Source: Metapseudomonas resinovorans DSM 21078
GTDB lineage: Bacteria > Pseudomonadota > Gammaproteobacteria > Pseudomonadales > Pseudomonadaceae
NCBI RefSeq assembly: GCF_000423545.1
Contig: NZ_AUIE01000005.1
Location: 186,001-250,000 of the forward strand
Direction of reading: 5' to 3'
DNA: 64,000 nt
The first letter of the stretch is position 1, and the number at the start of each line of letters is the position of its first letter. Of this stretch, positions 34,704-44,959 are shown one piece after another. The position numbers and the translations under genes were made by a program. Below the pieces are notes generated by a model. The model did not search any database, was not told where the DNA came from, and was given only the letters and a program-made list of their open reading frames with translations.

Positions 34704-34741
34704 ATAAACGCCGCCGACATCCTGCGGCGTATCCGCTTTGA

Positions 34742-35725
<984 letters not shown>

Positions 35726-35742
35726 TCGGTGCAGACAAGAAC

Positions 35743-35773
35743 GAAGCCCGGCACACGCCGGGCTCTTCTTTTA
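35743..35773 (+). terminator. Terminator of cysB
   Basis: AGCCCGGC, loop ACAC, GCCGGGCT forms an 8-bp perfect stem followed by CTTCTTTTATT, 20 bases after the cysB stop codon. Confidence 0.88.
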
Positions 35774-35831
35774 TTGAAGCATGGTCGTTGCGGGTGGGCT
35801 TCGCGGCGCTCAGCCACAACCTGCGAGACGC

Positions 35832-36185
35832 TTAGAGGCGATCCAGGCCGTTGCGGTTGGCCAGGTCCTTGAGGCGTTCGACTTCCTGCTCACTGGTTTC
35901 AGTGGTGGGCGAGGGCGGTTGCAGCACATCGCGTAGAAAAGCCAGGAACACGGTGTAGACCTGCTCCTGGCCATCATCATCACGCACCACGAAGAAGGGG
36001 GCTGTTTCCACGCCGTAGTGTTGCGCCGCCATCCAGCCGGCGCTGGCCGGGTTGCTCTCGTCGGCCTCCAGGATGCGGTCGATCCGCCCCAGGTGGCCGC
36101 CGCGCTCCAGACGCTCCATCACATCCCGGCATTTGCGGCAGTCCTGGCCGTCGGCCAGGACCTTCTTCACCAGGGTGATGCGCAT
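35832..36185 (-). CDS. Thioredoxin-like protein encoded behind cysH (CRKC)
   Basis: The 117-residue protein has a redox pair in DGQDCRKCRDVMERL and a cis-proline segment ETAPFFVVRDDDG, the two landmarks of a thioredoxin fold, with an acidic C-terminal tail. It has no signal peptide. Its ATG follows the cysH stop by four bases on the same strand, so the two form an operon. APS/PAPS reductases need an external dithiol reductant, so this could be a dedicated partner of CysH; that is an inference. The equivalent in P. aeruginosa (PA1755 by order) is annotated hypothetical. Confidence 0.85.
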   Translation of the reverse strand: MRITLVKKVLADGQDCRKCRDVMERLERGGHLGRIDRILEADESNPASAGWMAAQHYGVETAPFFVVRDDDGQEQVYTVFLAFLRDVLQPPSPTTETSEQEVERLKDLANRNGLDRL

Positions 36186-36189
36186 GGCG

Positions 36190-36924
36190 TCAGGCCTTGC
36201 TGATGAGGTTGCCGGCGTGCAGCCCGCATTCCTTCTGGGTGGCTTCTTCCCACCACCAGCGGCCTTCGCGCTCGTGCTGGTTCGGCAGCACCGGGCGGGT
36301 GCAGGGCTCGCAACCGATGCTGATGAAGCCGCGTTCGTGCAGCGGATTGTAGGGAATCTCCAGCATGCGGATATAGGCCCAGACTTCTTCGCTGGTCATT
36401 TGTGCCAGCGGATTGAACTTGTACAGCGGCTTGTCCGGCGTGGAGAAGGCGCTGTCCAGTTCCAGTGCTGCCACCTGGGAACGGGTGCCCGGGCTCTGGT
36501 CGCGGCGCTGGCCGGTGGCCCAGGCCTTGACGGTGGAAAGTTTGCGCTTGAGTGGCTCGATCTTGCGGATGCCGCAGCATTCGCCATGGCCGTCCTTGAA
36601 AAAGCTGAACAGACCCTTTTCCTTGACGAAGGGCTCCAGCAGTCGCGGGTCCGGCGACAGCACCTCGATCGCGATGCCGTAGTGTTCGCGCACCTGCTCG
36701 ATGAAGCGGTAGGTCTCCGGGTGCAGGCGACCGGTATCCAGGCTGAATACCTTGACGTTCTTGTTCAGTTTCCAGGCCATGTCCACCAGCACGACGTCTT
36801 CGGCGCCGCTGAAGGAGATCCACAGCTCGTCGCCGAAATGCTCGAAGGCTAGCTTGAGGATGTCCTGGGGGGACTTGGTGGCATAGGCCGTTGCGAGTTC
36901 GGCGACGTCGAAAGGTTGGCTCAT
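36190..36924 (-). CDS. cysH: CysH, adenylyl-sulphate (APS) reductase with Fe-S cluster
   Basis: The 244-residue enzyme reduces activated sulphate to sulphite. The PP-loop motif is [21 protein letters not shown]. Two cysteine pairs, [12 protein letters not shown] and GCEPCTRPV, bind a [4Fe-4S] cluster, which marks the APS-using type found in Pseudomonas rather than the PAPS type of E. coli. The catalytic Cys is in the C-terminal ECGLH. The gene is in operon with a thioredoxin-like protein and near its regulator cysB. Confidence 0.97.
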   Translation of the reverse strand: MSQPFDVAELATAYATKSPQDILKLAFEHFGDELWISFSGAEDVVLVDMAWKLNKNVKVFSLDTGRLHPETYRFIEQVREHYGIAIEVLSPDPRLLEPFVKEKGLFSFFKDGHGECCGIRKIEPLKRKLSTVKAWATGQRRDQSPGTRSQVAALELDSAFSTPDKPLYKFNPLAQMTSEEVWAYIRMLEIPYNPLHERGFISIGCEPCTRPVLPNQHEREGRWWWEEATQKECGLHAGNLISKA

Positions 36925-37118
36925 CAGGCAGGCTTCCTTTTAGGGGATGGCGCTGGGCGCGCTCTATGGCGCGCATCTTAGCAAAGGGGAGTTATGCCCC
37001 TAAATAACCATGAGGAAGCACCACTGCTGTAATTGGCTATATGCGTTGCATTGCACGGTATCGGGTGAGTCGCTAGAGTGCCGCCTCCAATCAAAAAAGC
37101 CATGCGGGGAAACTGCTC

Positions 37119-37736
37119 GTGGAAATCGCCTGTCTCGACCTTGAAGGTGTACTGGTTCCGGAAATCTGGATTGCCTTCGCGGAAAAAACCGGAATCGAAG
37201 CGCTCAAGGCGACCACCCGGGACATTCCGGACTACGACGTGCTGATGAAGCAGCGCCTGCGCATCCTTGACGAGCATGGCCTCAAGCTCTCCGACATCCA
37301 GGAAGTGATCGCTACCCTGAAGCCGCTGGAAGGCGCCGTGGAGTTCGTCGACTGGCTGCGCGAGCGCTTCCAGGTGGTCATTCTTTCCGACACCTTCTAC
37401 GAGTTTTCCCAGCCGCTGATGCGCCAACTGGGCTTCCCGACGCTGCTCTGCCACCGCCTGATCACCGATGAGACCGATCGCGTGGTGGACTACCAACTGC
37501 GCCAGAAAGACCCCAAGCGTCAGTCCGTACTCGCTTTCAAGAGCCTTTACTACCGTGTGATCGCCGCCGGCGACTCGTACAACGACACCACCATGCTCAG
37601 CGAAGCCCATGCCGGCATCCTGTTCCATGCCCCGGAAAACGTGATCCGCGAATTCCCGCAGTTCCCGGCGGTGCACACCTACGAAGACCTCAAGCGTGAG
37701 TTCATCAAGGCCTCCAGCCGCCAGCTGAGCCTCTGA
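37119..37736 (+). CDS. thrH: ThrH, bifunctional phosphoserine phosphatase / homoserine phosphotransferase
   Basis: The 205-residue HAD-type enzyme starts with GTG (37119-37121), preceded by GGGGA. The phosphorylated Asp is D7 in CLDLEGVLVPEIW, motif 2 is VVILSDTFYEFSQP, and motifs 3/4 are AFKSLYYRVIAAGDSYNDTTML. The sequence is nearly that of the crystallised P. aeruginosa ThrH. It dephosphorylates phosphoserine and can move the phosphate to homoserine, linking serine and threonine synthesis. It is divergent from cysH over 194 bp and ended by a clear terminator. Confidence 0.97.
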   Translation: MEIACLDLEGVLVPEIWIAFAEKTGIEALKATTRDIPDYDVLMKQRLRILDEHGLKLSDIQEVIATLKPLEGAVEFVDWLRERFQVVILSDTFYEFSQPLMRQLGFPTLLCHRLITDETDRVVDYQLRQKDPKRQSVLAFKSLYYRVIAAGDSYNDTTMLSEAHAGILFHAPENVIREFPQFPAVHTYEDLKREFIKASSRQLSL

Positions 37737-37753
37737 TTCCCCCGCCCATGAAA

Positions 37754-37782
37754 AAGCCCGCGAAAGCGGGCTTATTCGTTTT
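37754..37782 (+). terminator. Terminator of thrH
   Basis: AAGCCCGC, loop GAAA, GCGGGCTT is followed by ATTCGTTTTTG, 18 bases behind the stop codon. Confidence 0.88.
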
Positions 37783-37785
37783 TGC

Positions 37786-37822
37786 TCCCCGCTCCCATTG
37801 GGAGAGGGGCCGGGGGTGAGGG
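37786..37822. repeat. Dispersed palindromic repeat, copy 1 (TCCC-TTGGGA type)
   Basis: CCCCGCTCCCATTGGGAGAG followed by GGGCCGGGGGTGAGGGG. The inner CTCCCATTGGGAG is a hairpin, and the trailing GGGGTGAGGG is shared with a second copy at 50148-50181. Such elements are frequent between genes in many proteobacteria and carry no coding capacity. Confidence 0.65.
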
Positions 37823-37861
37823 GCTGTCTACTGGCTCGGTGTCGATCCGGCCCCCCAATTT

Positions 37862-39211
37862 TTACTCGCCCAACCCCTCCAGTGTCTGCATCAGCACCTT
37901 CACCTTGGTGATGGATTCCCGGTACTCCTCCTGCCAGTCGGAGTCGGCAACGATACCGCCGCCGCCCCAGCAACTGGCCTGGCCGTCCTTCACCAGCACG
38001 GTGCGGATGGCGATGGAACTGTCCAGTTCGCCGCGAACATCCAGGTAGAGCAAGGAGCCGCAGTAGATCGAGCGGCGGGTGGGCTCCAGCTCGTCGATGA
38101 TCTGCATGGCGCGGATCTTCGGTGCGCCGGTGATGGAGCCGCCGGGGAAGCTGCCGGTGATCAGGTCCAGCGCATCCTTGCCTGCTGCCAGGCGGCCTGT
38201 GATGGCGCTGACCAGGTGATGCACGTTGGGATAGCTCTCCAGGGCGAACAGCTCTGGCACTCGCACCGAGCCGATGGCGCAGCTGCGCCCCAGGTCGTTG
38301 CGCAGCAGGTCGACGATCATCAGGTTCTCGGCGCGGTCCTTGTGGCTGGCCAGCAGTTCCGCTGCCTGGGCGCGGTCTTCTTCCGGCGTACGGCCGCGCG
38401 GCCGGGTGCCCTTGATCGGGCGGGTTTCCACCTGGCCCTGGCTGACCTTGATGAAGCGTTCCGGCGACAGGCTGAGGATCGCCCCGCCATCGTTCAGTGC
38501 CTGGTAGCCGGCGAAGGGGGTAGGGCAGGCGGCACGCAGGGCCTGGTACGCGGTCCAGGGATCCCCTTCACAGGGTGCCTGGAAGCGCTGGGTGAAGTTC
38601 ACCTGGTAGCAGTCGCCGGCCTGGATGTAGGCCTGCACCCGTTCGATCGCGTTGTGGTACTGACCTTCCTCCAGGTTGGCGCGAAAAGGCGCGCGCAGGC
38701 GGAAGGGGCCGGAAGGTGCCTGGCAAGGCTCGCTGAACAGGGCGACCAGTCGTGCGCGCTCGGCCTCTGCCAGGCTCGGATGGAACACCAGTTGGCTGGT
38801 GCGCAGCTGGTGGTCGCTGATCAGTGCCCAGCCGTAGAGGCCGAGCTGGGCGTCCGGCAACTGGAGGTCGTCGATGGCCTGGTCCGGCAGTTGCTCCACG
38901 CGGCGGCCGAAGTCATAGGCCAGGTAGCCGATCAGTCCGCCGACGAACGGTAAGTCGATCCCCGCCGGCAGGCTGGCCTCACCCAGGCCGTCTAGAGCCC
39001 TCCGCAGGCGCCGGGCGAAGTCGTTGGCCGATTCGCCCGGTACCGCTGCAAATGCTGCCAATGGCCAAGCGCTGAATAGGTCATAGCGTCCACGCTCGGC
39101 GACTGGACGGCCAGCGTCCAGCAGCACGGCACCAGGCGCCTGACGGACCAGGGCGAAGCGTTCGCACGGAGATTCGTGATAGGGAAGAGCGTGTAATTGG
39201 CAGTCGGGCAT
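37862..39211 (-). CDS. pabB: PabB, aminodeoxychorismate synthase component I
   Basis: The 449-residue enzyme converts chorismate to aminodeoxychorismate for folate, using ammonia from the PabA glutaminase. Chorismate-binding motifs are visible: YQVNFTQRF, SLSPERFIKV, PIKGTRPRGRTPEEDR (with the active-site Lys of the PIKGT motif), NLMIVDLLRNDLGR, VHHLVSAITGRL and GSFPGGSITGAPKIRAM. PIKGT rather than PIAGT separates PabB from anthranilate synthase TrpE. The stop is close to a repeat beyond thrH. In P. aeruginosa the thrH-pabB-PA1759 order is the same. Confidence 0.95.
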   Translation of the reverse strand: MPDCQLHALPYHESPCERFALVRQAPGAVLLDAGRPVAERGRYDLFSAWPLAAFAAVPGESANDFARRLRRALDGLGEASLPAGIDLPFVGGLIGYLAYDFGRRVEQLPDQAIDDLQLPDAQLGLYGWALISDHQLRTSQLVFHPSLAEAERARLVALFSEPCQAPSGPFRLRAPFRANLEEGQYHNAIERVQAYIQAGDCYQVNFTQRFQAPCEGDPWTAYQALRAACPTPFAGYQALNDGGAILSLSPERFIKVSQGQVETRPIKGTRPRGRTPEEDRAQAAELLASHKDRAENLMIVDLLRNDLGRSCAIGSVRVPELFALESYPNVHHLVSAITGRLAAGKDALDLITGSFPGGSITGAPKIRAMQIIDELEPTRRSIYCGSLLYLDVRGELDSSIAIRTVLVKDGQASCWGGGGIVADSDWQEEYRESITKVKVLMQTLEGLGE

Positions 39212-39274
39212 AGGGCGACGCAGGCTAAGTGCAGGAGCGGATTCTAGTCTGCCTCTAGTGTCGATCCTAGAGCC

Positions 39275-39300
39275 TTTTCCGACGTTTACGTAGGAAAAGC
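39275..39300. promoter_or_regulatory. Inverted repeat between pabB and the MalT-like regulator genes
   Basis: CTTTTCC (39275-39281) and GGAAAAG (39294-39300) form a 7-bp inverted repeat with a 12-base spacer, within the 164-bp gap between divergent genes. A further ACGGGC/GCCCGT pair lies at about 39327-39344. Either may be an operator for the regulator operon. Confidence 0.35.
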
Positions 39301-39375
39301 ATTCTGATACTTATGTACCAATCCCACGGGCATGTACGCCCGTTCCACAATGATAACGATACAGGGATTCAGGCA

Positions 39376-42090
39376 GTGGACGCAGTTCTCAACCCCGCAG
39401 CCGGTAGCCGCCAGCGCTCCAAGCTCGTCACACCCCAGGCATCCGCCGATTATCTGCCAAGACCCCAGGTCCAGGCGGCCTTGGCCGCTCATCCCCATGC
39501 TCGCCTCATGCTGTTCTCGGCGCCTGCCGGGTTCGGCAAGACCACCGCGCTTGCGGCCCTTGCCGAACAGCGCCGAGCCGCGGGCAGCGCCGTGGCCTGG
39601 TTCTCCCTGGAGGCCGAAGACGACGACCCCGCACGCTTCTTCCAGCAACTGATCAAGACCCTCGGCGAAGCCGTTCCCGGCATCGGGGACTACGCCCGGG
39701 GCTACCTGCAGAACACCATGCAGGTACCGGTAAACGCCGTGCTGGAAAGCCTGCTGGTCGATCTTGCCCGGCACACCGGGCCGCTCCTGCTGGTGCTGGA
39801 TGATTTGCACCTGCTGAAAGACCCCGAACTCTTCTCCGCGCTCGGTCGTCTCGTGCGCCTGGCCCCTGCGAGCTTCACGCTGGCCGTAGGCAGTCGCTCC
39901 TTGCCACCGCTCAACCTGGCCACCTTGCGGGCCAAGGGCTGGCTGCTGGAGATCGGCCTCGACGAGCTGCGCCTGTCTGCCGACGAAACCCGCGACTACC
40001 TGGCCCGCTCCGGACTGCAAGTGGATGATGCCCTGGTGGCGGCGCTGCACAGCCATACCGAAGGGTGGGCGATAGGTGTCCAGCTGGCGAGCCTCTGGCT
40101 CCGTCACCAGCCCCAGGCGGCCGAGCAGATGGAGCGCCTGGGCAGTGACCAGGCCACCGTCGGCCAATACTTGCTGGCCAGCGTATTCGAACATCTGCCC
40201 GTCGAGCTGCAGGACGCCTTGCTGGCCTTGGGTGTTGCCAGCCAGCTCAGTGGCGACCTCGCCAACGCCCTGACCGGCCGCCACGATGGTCAGGCCCTGC
40301 TGGAACGGCTGGAGACCATGCAACTGTTCCTGCTGCCGCTGGACCGCGAGCGCCAGTGGTACCGCTTCCACCACCTGTTCGCCGACTTCCTGCGTAGCCG
40401 TCTCAAGGCCCGTGACCCCGAGCGCCTGAAGCAGCTGCATTTCAATGCCAGCCTCTGGTTCACCAACCACCACATGCAGAACCTCGCCATCGAGCACGCC
40501 AGCCTGGCCGAAGATCCGGAAATGCTCGCAGCCCTGGTGGATGGGTGCGGCCTGGAACTGATCAACCGGGGCCAACTGAACAAGATCTACCGCTGGCGGC
40601 AGAAGGTGCCGGACGACATCGCCGAGCGTTATCCGACCCTGGTGCTGGCGGACGTCTGGAATCGCGCCACCGAAATGGCGCTGCCGGAAGCCAACCAGAT
40701 GCTCGACGAGCTGCTGGCTCGCTGGGGCGGCGCCCGCGCCGAAACCCAGCTCAGCGACAAGTACCTGGCGACCTTGGCCGTGAAGGCCGCTCTCGCCTTG
40801 CAGAAGGATGACCTCGAGCTCTGCGTGACCATCGCCCGCCGGGTCGAGGCCCAGCTCGGGCGCAACCAGGCCTTCCTTGAAGTGGCCATCCTGGTGATCG
40901 GCGCCATGGCCCTGGTGATCCTCGCCCAGCCGGAACAGGCGCGTCGTCTGCTGGCCCTGGCGCAGCAGCGCAATCACTTTCTCGAAGGCCGCTACCTGGA
41001 CATGCAACTGGCCAACGTGGAAATCCTCCTCGCCCTGGAGCAGGGCCAGGTGAAGCAGGCGCAGATGCTCTTCGATCAGATGCGCGCCCAGGTCGTGCCG
41101 CATCTGGGCGAGAAGTCCCGCGCCATGGCCCTGCCGGTCATCGTCGAATCCCTGATCGCCTACCAGCAGGGGCGTATTGACGGTCTGGAGGAACGCCTCG
41201 GCGCCGCACTGACGCATATCGACGTCATTCGCCCGATCGACATCTACGCCCAGGGCATGCTCTTCCTGGCGCGCATCCAGCGCATGCAGGACAAGCCCAA
41301 GGAGGCCCAGGCCACCCTGGTGCTCATGCAGAACCTCGCCGCCCGCAACCAGTCCTGGCGTTTTTATGCGCGGGCGGTGGCCGACGAAATTTCGTTGATG
41401 CTGCAGGAGCCGGGTACCGATCGCATCAAGCGTGCCGAGCAACGCTTCAAGGGCGTGGACTGGAACAAGCTTGCCGGGGGGGGCAGCCAGCACGGCGCCA
41501 ACTCGGCGCTCTGGGTGCAGGGGTTGATTCGTGTGCGCCTGCAGCAGGCTCGCGGTCACTTCAGCGAAGCCCTGCACGAAATCACCCAGTTGCGCGGCAA
41601 GCTCCAACCCAATTGGCATGGCTTGCAGCGCCTGCGCCTGGACCTGCTGGCCGCCCTCAGCTACCAGCGCCTGGGCTACCAGGAACGCTCCCAGAGCCTG
41701 CTGGTGCAATGCCTGCTGAGTGCCGAGCGCGAAGGCGTGCGCAGCCTGTTCATCGAAGAGGGCGAGGCCATTCGCCAGCTGCTGCAGCAGTTGGAGTCGG
41801 CGGAGCGTCAGCCCGCGCTGCAAGGCTTCATCCGCGACCTCCTGGCGTCCTGGCCTGGCAACGACGCTCGCAAGTCCCTGGATGTGCTCGAAGAGGGGCT
41901 CACCGACCGCGAGCGCGAAGTGGTCTGCCTCGCCGCCAAGGGCATGTCCAACGAAGAGATCGGTCAGCAACTGGCCCTGGCGCTGGGGACCGTCAAATGG
42001 CACCTGCACAACATCTACGAAAAGCTCAAGGTGCGTAACCGGACCCAGGCGATCCGGCGCGCCCGCGAGCTGGGGCTGCTCGAATCATGA
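39376..42090 (+). CDS. MalT-type (LAL) ATP-dependent LuxR transcriptional regulator, first of two
   Basis: This is a 904-residue regulator with an N-terminal STAND ATPase (Walker A SAPAGFGKTT, K55; Walker B LLLVLDDLHLL, about 133-143), a long helical repeat region that usually senses the signal, and a C-terminal LuxR helix-turn-helix (LTDREREVVCLAAKGMSNEEIGQQLALALGTVKWHLHNIYEKL, in parts). I chose the GTG at 39376, with AGGGA 8 bases upstream; the ATG at 39313 has no site and would add 21 residues that look non-conserved. The second regulator overlaps its end by four bases. In P. aeruginosa this pair is PA1759-PA1760 and precedes the same exported-protein genes. Confidence 0.9.
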   Translation: MDAVLNPAAGSRQRSKLVTPQASADYLPRPQVQAALAAHPHARLMLFSAPAGFGKTTALAALAEQRRAAGSAVAWFSLEAEDDDPARFFQQLIKTLGEAVPGIGDYARGYLQNTMQVPVNAVLESLLVDLARHTGPLLLVLDDLHLLKDPELFSALGRLVRLAPASFTLAVGSRSLPPLNLATLRAKGWLLEIGLDELRLSADETRDYLARSGLQVDDALVAALHSHTEGWAIGVQLASLWLRHQPQAAEQMERLGSDQATVGQYLLASVFEHLPVELQDALLALGVASQLSGDLANALTGRHDGQALLERLETMQLFLLPLDRERQWYRFHHLFADFLRSRLKARDPERLKQLHFNASLWFTNHHMQNLAIEHASLAEDPEMLAALVDGCGLELINRGQLNKIYRWRQKVPDDIAERYPTLVLADVWNRATEMALPEANQMLDELLARWGGARAETQLSDKYLATLAVKAALALQKDDLELCVTIARRVEAQLGRNQAFLEVAILVIGAMALVILAQPEQARRLLALAQQRNHFLEGRYLDMQLANVEILLALEQGQVKQAQMLFDQMRAQVVPHLGEKSRAMALPVIVESLIAYQQGRIDGLEERLGAALTHIDVIRPIDIYAQGMLFLARIQRMQDKPKEAQATLVLMQNLAARNQSWRFYARAVADEISLMLQEPGTDRIKRAEQRFKGVDWNKLAGGGSQHGANSALWVQGLIRVRLQQARGHFSEALHEITQLRGKLQPNWHGLQRLRLDLLAALSYQRLGYQERSQSLLVQCLLSAEREGVRSLFIEEGEAIRQLLQQLESAERQPALQGFIRDLLASWPGNDARKSLDVLEEGLTDREREVVCLAAKGMSNEEIGQQLALALGTVKWHLHNIYEKLKVRNRTQAIRRARELGLLES

Positions 42091-44798
42091 CCGACCTCTG
42101 CCTGTCACGCCCGCACCAGATCCCCTTGCTGCGCACCAAGCTGTTTCCCGCCGATGCCAGCGGTCGCCCGGTGCTGCCACGTCGTGCCCTGATCGAGCGC
42201 CTACAAGCGGCGCGCAGTCGTCGCGTGCTGGTGCTCAGCGCCCCGGCTGGCTTCGGCAAGAGCACCGTGCTCAGCCTGTTCCGCCAGCACCTGCAGGCTG
42301 ACGGCGCGCACGTCGCCTGGCTGTCCTGCGATGAGGCCGACAGCGAACCCCAGCGTTTGCTGCAATACCTGGTTGCGGCGGTGGATGCGGCCTTGCCCGG
42401 CTTTGGCGGTAACACCGACGGGCTGCTGCAGGGTGATGTGAACTGGCCTATCGAAGCGGTGATCGACGCCTTCGTCGGCGATCTCAAACGCATCGACGGC
42501 GACCTCTACCTGATGCTCGATGACTTTCATCGCATCCGTCATGTCGCCCTGGACCAGGGCGCCCGCTACCTGATCGAGAACCTGCCGGCCAACGTCCACT
42601 TGGTCAGCAGTACCCGCTTTACGCCGCGCCTGTTGTTCAGCGAGGCAGAGTCCCTGTTGCTCAAGGCGGAAGACCTGCGCCTGACCTTCGAAGAGACCGA
42701 AGCCTACTTCCGCGAAGTGCGCCAGCTACCGTTGTCGAGTAATGAAGTGCGCCTGCTCCACACCCGTACCGAGGGCTGGATCACCGCGCTGCACCTGGCC
42801 AGCCTGGCGCTCGCCCGACATCCGGATCGCGCAGCGTTCCTTGCCAGCCTGAGCGGCACCGAGCGCAATATCGCCGACTACCTGGCCGAAGATGTGCTCG
42901 ACAGCCTGCCGCAACCCTTGCAGCAGTTCCTCGATCAGACCTCCGTGCTGGATGAGTTCTGCGCCGACCTCTGCAACGCCCTGACCGGTCGCCGCGATGG
43001 GCTCGACATGCTGATGCGGCTGCAGCGCGAGCAGCTCTTCATCATCCCCCTGGACGAGCAGGGCGAGTGGTTCCGTTACCATCATCTGTTCGCCGAATTC
43101 CTCCAGGGACGGCTGGCGCGCCAGACCGATCCGGCGACCCTGCTGCACGCCGCGGCACGCTGGTGCGAAGGGCACGACCTGCCGGATCGCTCCATCAAGT
43201 ACGCCTTGCGCGGCCGCGACTTCGCGTTCGCCGCTGAGCTGCTGGAGCGCCAGGGCGCGCGACTGATCGCCGGCAACCGGGTCTACGGGATTCTCTCCAT
43301 GCTCAAGGGCGTGCCCGCCGAGGTCATCCGCGAACATCCGGTGTTCCAGATCTTCTACGCCTGGCAACTGGCCTTCGAGCAGCGCTTCGCCGAGTCCGAG
43401 GCGCTGATCGAGGAAGTCAGCACGCGCCTGCTTCAAGGGCGCGGCAAGGTCATTCACTTCGGCCTTGGCGAATTGCTGGCTGCGTCCCAGGTGCTCAAGG
43501 CCCTGGTCATGCTCTACCAGGACAAGCTGGAGGCCTGCCTCAAGGTTGCTCGCCAGTGGCTCGCCATGGTGCCGGACAACCAGCCGGTGTTCCGCGCCAG
43601 CCTGGCCTGCGTGCAGGCGGCGGCCTATGCGCTGATGGGTGAGTTCGGTGAGGCCGCGAAGGCCATCGCCGTTGCCCGCGACAACCTGAAGCTGGTGGAC
43701 AGCGAATACCTGCACGTCATGACCAGCCTGATCGAAGCGCTGATCTGCAAGGAAAGCGGCGAACTGGAGCGCGGCCGCGCCATCGCCGAAACCGCGCGGG
43801 CACGTGTGGAGCGGGTGTTCGGTCGGCGCAGCCGGGTGGGTGGGCCGTTGGCCCTGGCCTATGCCGACCTGCTGTACGAACAGGACCGCCAGGCGGCGAT
43901 ACTCGCCGAGCTGCCGCTCGCCACCACCTGGCGCGACGTGGCGACACCGGTGGAACTGATCAGCCGGGGCCAGTTGGTGATGGCGCGGGCACGCTTCTTC
44001 GCCGGTGAGGCGGAGCAGGCCCTGGTCCAGCTCGACGAATGGCTGGCTGGGCTGCAGGGCGCGGGCTACGAACGGGTCTTTGCCCACGGCATGGCCTGCA
44101 AGGTCCAGTTCCTGCTCTGGCTGCGGCGGCCCAATGAAGCCGAGCGCATCTGCCTGCAATTGCAGCAGCACCTGGCGGTGTTGCCGCTGGCGCGCTACTC
44201 CGACGCCCATACGGCACTGGCCCTGACTGAAGCACGCCTGGCCCTGACCGAGCGTCGTCCCGAGCGGGCCCAGGCCAGCCTGGAAAATTGCCTGGCGCGG
44301 CAACAGGACGAGCACCAGCGGGACCGTCGTCTGCGACTGTCGCTGTTACTTTCTGTGGCGTATTGGCGCAAAGGTAACAGCGAAAAAGCCTTCGCCCTGT
44401 TCCAGAGCACCTTGGAAGAAGCCTGGAACCGCGGCTACCGCCGGCTGTTCCAGGATGACGCGCTCTGGCTGCTGCCGCTCTGGGATGCCTGGCGCGCCGC
44501 CGAGCCCAAGCGCGCCGGCGCCTGGCAGGGTGTGGCCGAGAGCTTGCGCGAGCAATGCCGCCGGCTCTCCGTCGACCCTGAAACTTTCGATGAAAATCAA
44601 GATGTTAGCCATCGCGAGCGGGAGATCCTGCGCTATGTCGCGGCCGGTCTTTCCAACCGCGACATCGCCCAGGCCGTGCATTTGTCGGAGGCCACCATCA
44701 AGTGGCACCTGCACAACCTGTTCGCCAAACTCGGGGTGCGTAGCCGCACCCAGGCGGTATTGAAAGGCAAGAGTCTGGGCCTCCTGAGCGAGGCCTGA
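42087..44798 (+). CDS. MalT-type (LAL) ATP-dependent LuxR transcriptional regulator, second of two
   Basis: The 903-residue protein has the same plan as its upstream neighbour: Walker A SAPAGFGKST (K58), Walker B LYLMLDDFHRIRH, helical repeats (about 350-800), and a LuxR helix-turn-helix (VSHREREILRYVAAGLSNRDIAQAVHLSEATIKWHLHNLFAKL, in parts). LAL proteins oligomerise on ATP and inducer binding and activate nearby genes. Its ATG overlaps the first regulator's TGA (ATGA, 42087-42090), which suggests the two are made in equal amounts and may form a mixed complex. The 228-bp leader after it, with two inverted repeats, precedes the exported-protein operon, its likely target. Confidence 0.92.
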   Translation: MTDLCLSRPHQIPLLRTKLFPADASGRPVLPRRALIERLQAARSRRVLVLSAPAGFGKSTVLSLFRQHLQADGAHVAWLSCDEADSEPQRLLQYLVAAVDAALPGFGGNTDGLLQGDVNWPIEAVIDAFVGDLKRIDGDLYLMLDDFHRIRHVALDQGARYLIENLPANVHLVSSTRFTPRLLFSEAESLLLKAEDLRLTFEETEAYFREVRQLPLSSNEVRLLHTRTEGWITALHLASLALARHPDRAAFLASLSGTERNIADYLAEDVLDSLPQPLQQFLDQTSVLDEFCADLCNALTGRRDGLDMLMRLQREQLFIIPLDEQGEWFRYHHLFAEFLQGRLARQTDPATLLHAAARWCEGHDLPDRSIKYALRGRDFAFAAELLERQGARLIAGNRVYGILSMLKGVPAEVIREHPVFQIFYAWQLAFEQRFAESEALIEEVSTRLLQGRGKVIHFGLGELLAASQVLKALVMLYQDKLEACLKVARQWLAMVPDNQPVFRASLACVQAAAYALMGEFGEAAKAIAVARDNLKLVDSEYLHVMTSLIEALICKESGELERGRAIAETARARVERVFGRRSRVGGPLALAYADLLYEQDRQAAILAELPLATTWRDVATPVELISRGQLVMARARFFAGEAEQALVQLDEWLAGLQGAGYERVFAHGMACKVQFLLWLRRPNEAERICLQLQQHLAVLPLARYSDAHTALALTEARLALTERRPERAQASLENCLARQQDEHQRDRRLRLSLLLSVAYWRKGNSEKAFALFQSTLEEAWNRGYRRLFQDDALWLLPLWDAWRAAEPKRAGAWQGVAESLREQCRRLSVDPETFDENQDVSHREREILRYVAAGLSNRDIAQAVHLSEATIKWHLHNLFAKLGVRSRTQAVLKGKSLGLLSEA

Positions 44799-44877
44799 GG
44801 TGGAAGCCCCGTCGCCCTCCATCCCTTGGATGGGCTGGCAGCGGGGGAGGGGCTCAGTAGTTTTGTTCCCAGGTCGA

Positions 44878-44892
44878 GAAGCACGGTGCTTC
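44878..44892. promoter_or_regulatory. Short perfect inverted repeat in the leader of the exported-protein operon
   Basis: GAAGCAC, one central base, GTGCTTC: a 7-bp arm perfect palindrome 135-149 bases upstream of the subunit gene. Size and position suit an activator site for the LuxR-type regulators just upstream. Confidence 0.4.
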
Positions 44893-44959
44893 ACGAATCC
44901 ACGCCGGATGCGCCTAGGGAAGCAGTGTCCGGCCTGGAGATCGGCGTGAGCCGGTCCAA

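Noticed and set aside
41476-41483. A run of eight G within the first regulator gene as a possible frameshift
   Set aside because: The frame continues unchanged to a proper LuxR helix-turn-helix and coupled stop, so the run is translated (Gly-rich) and no shift is needed.
39286-42009. A 907-codon minus-strand frame opposite the first MalT-type regulator
   Set aside because: It is a mirror of a real gene with intact ATPase and DNA-binding motifs; no ribosome site or known domain is seen in the antisense product.
42726-44315. A 529-codon minus-strand frame inside the second MalT-type regulator
   Set aside because: Antisense mirror of the helical repeat region; no independent support.
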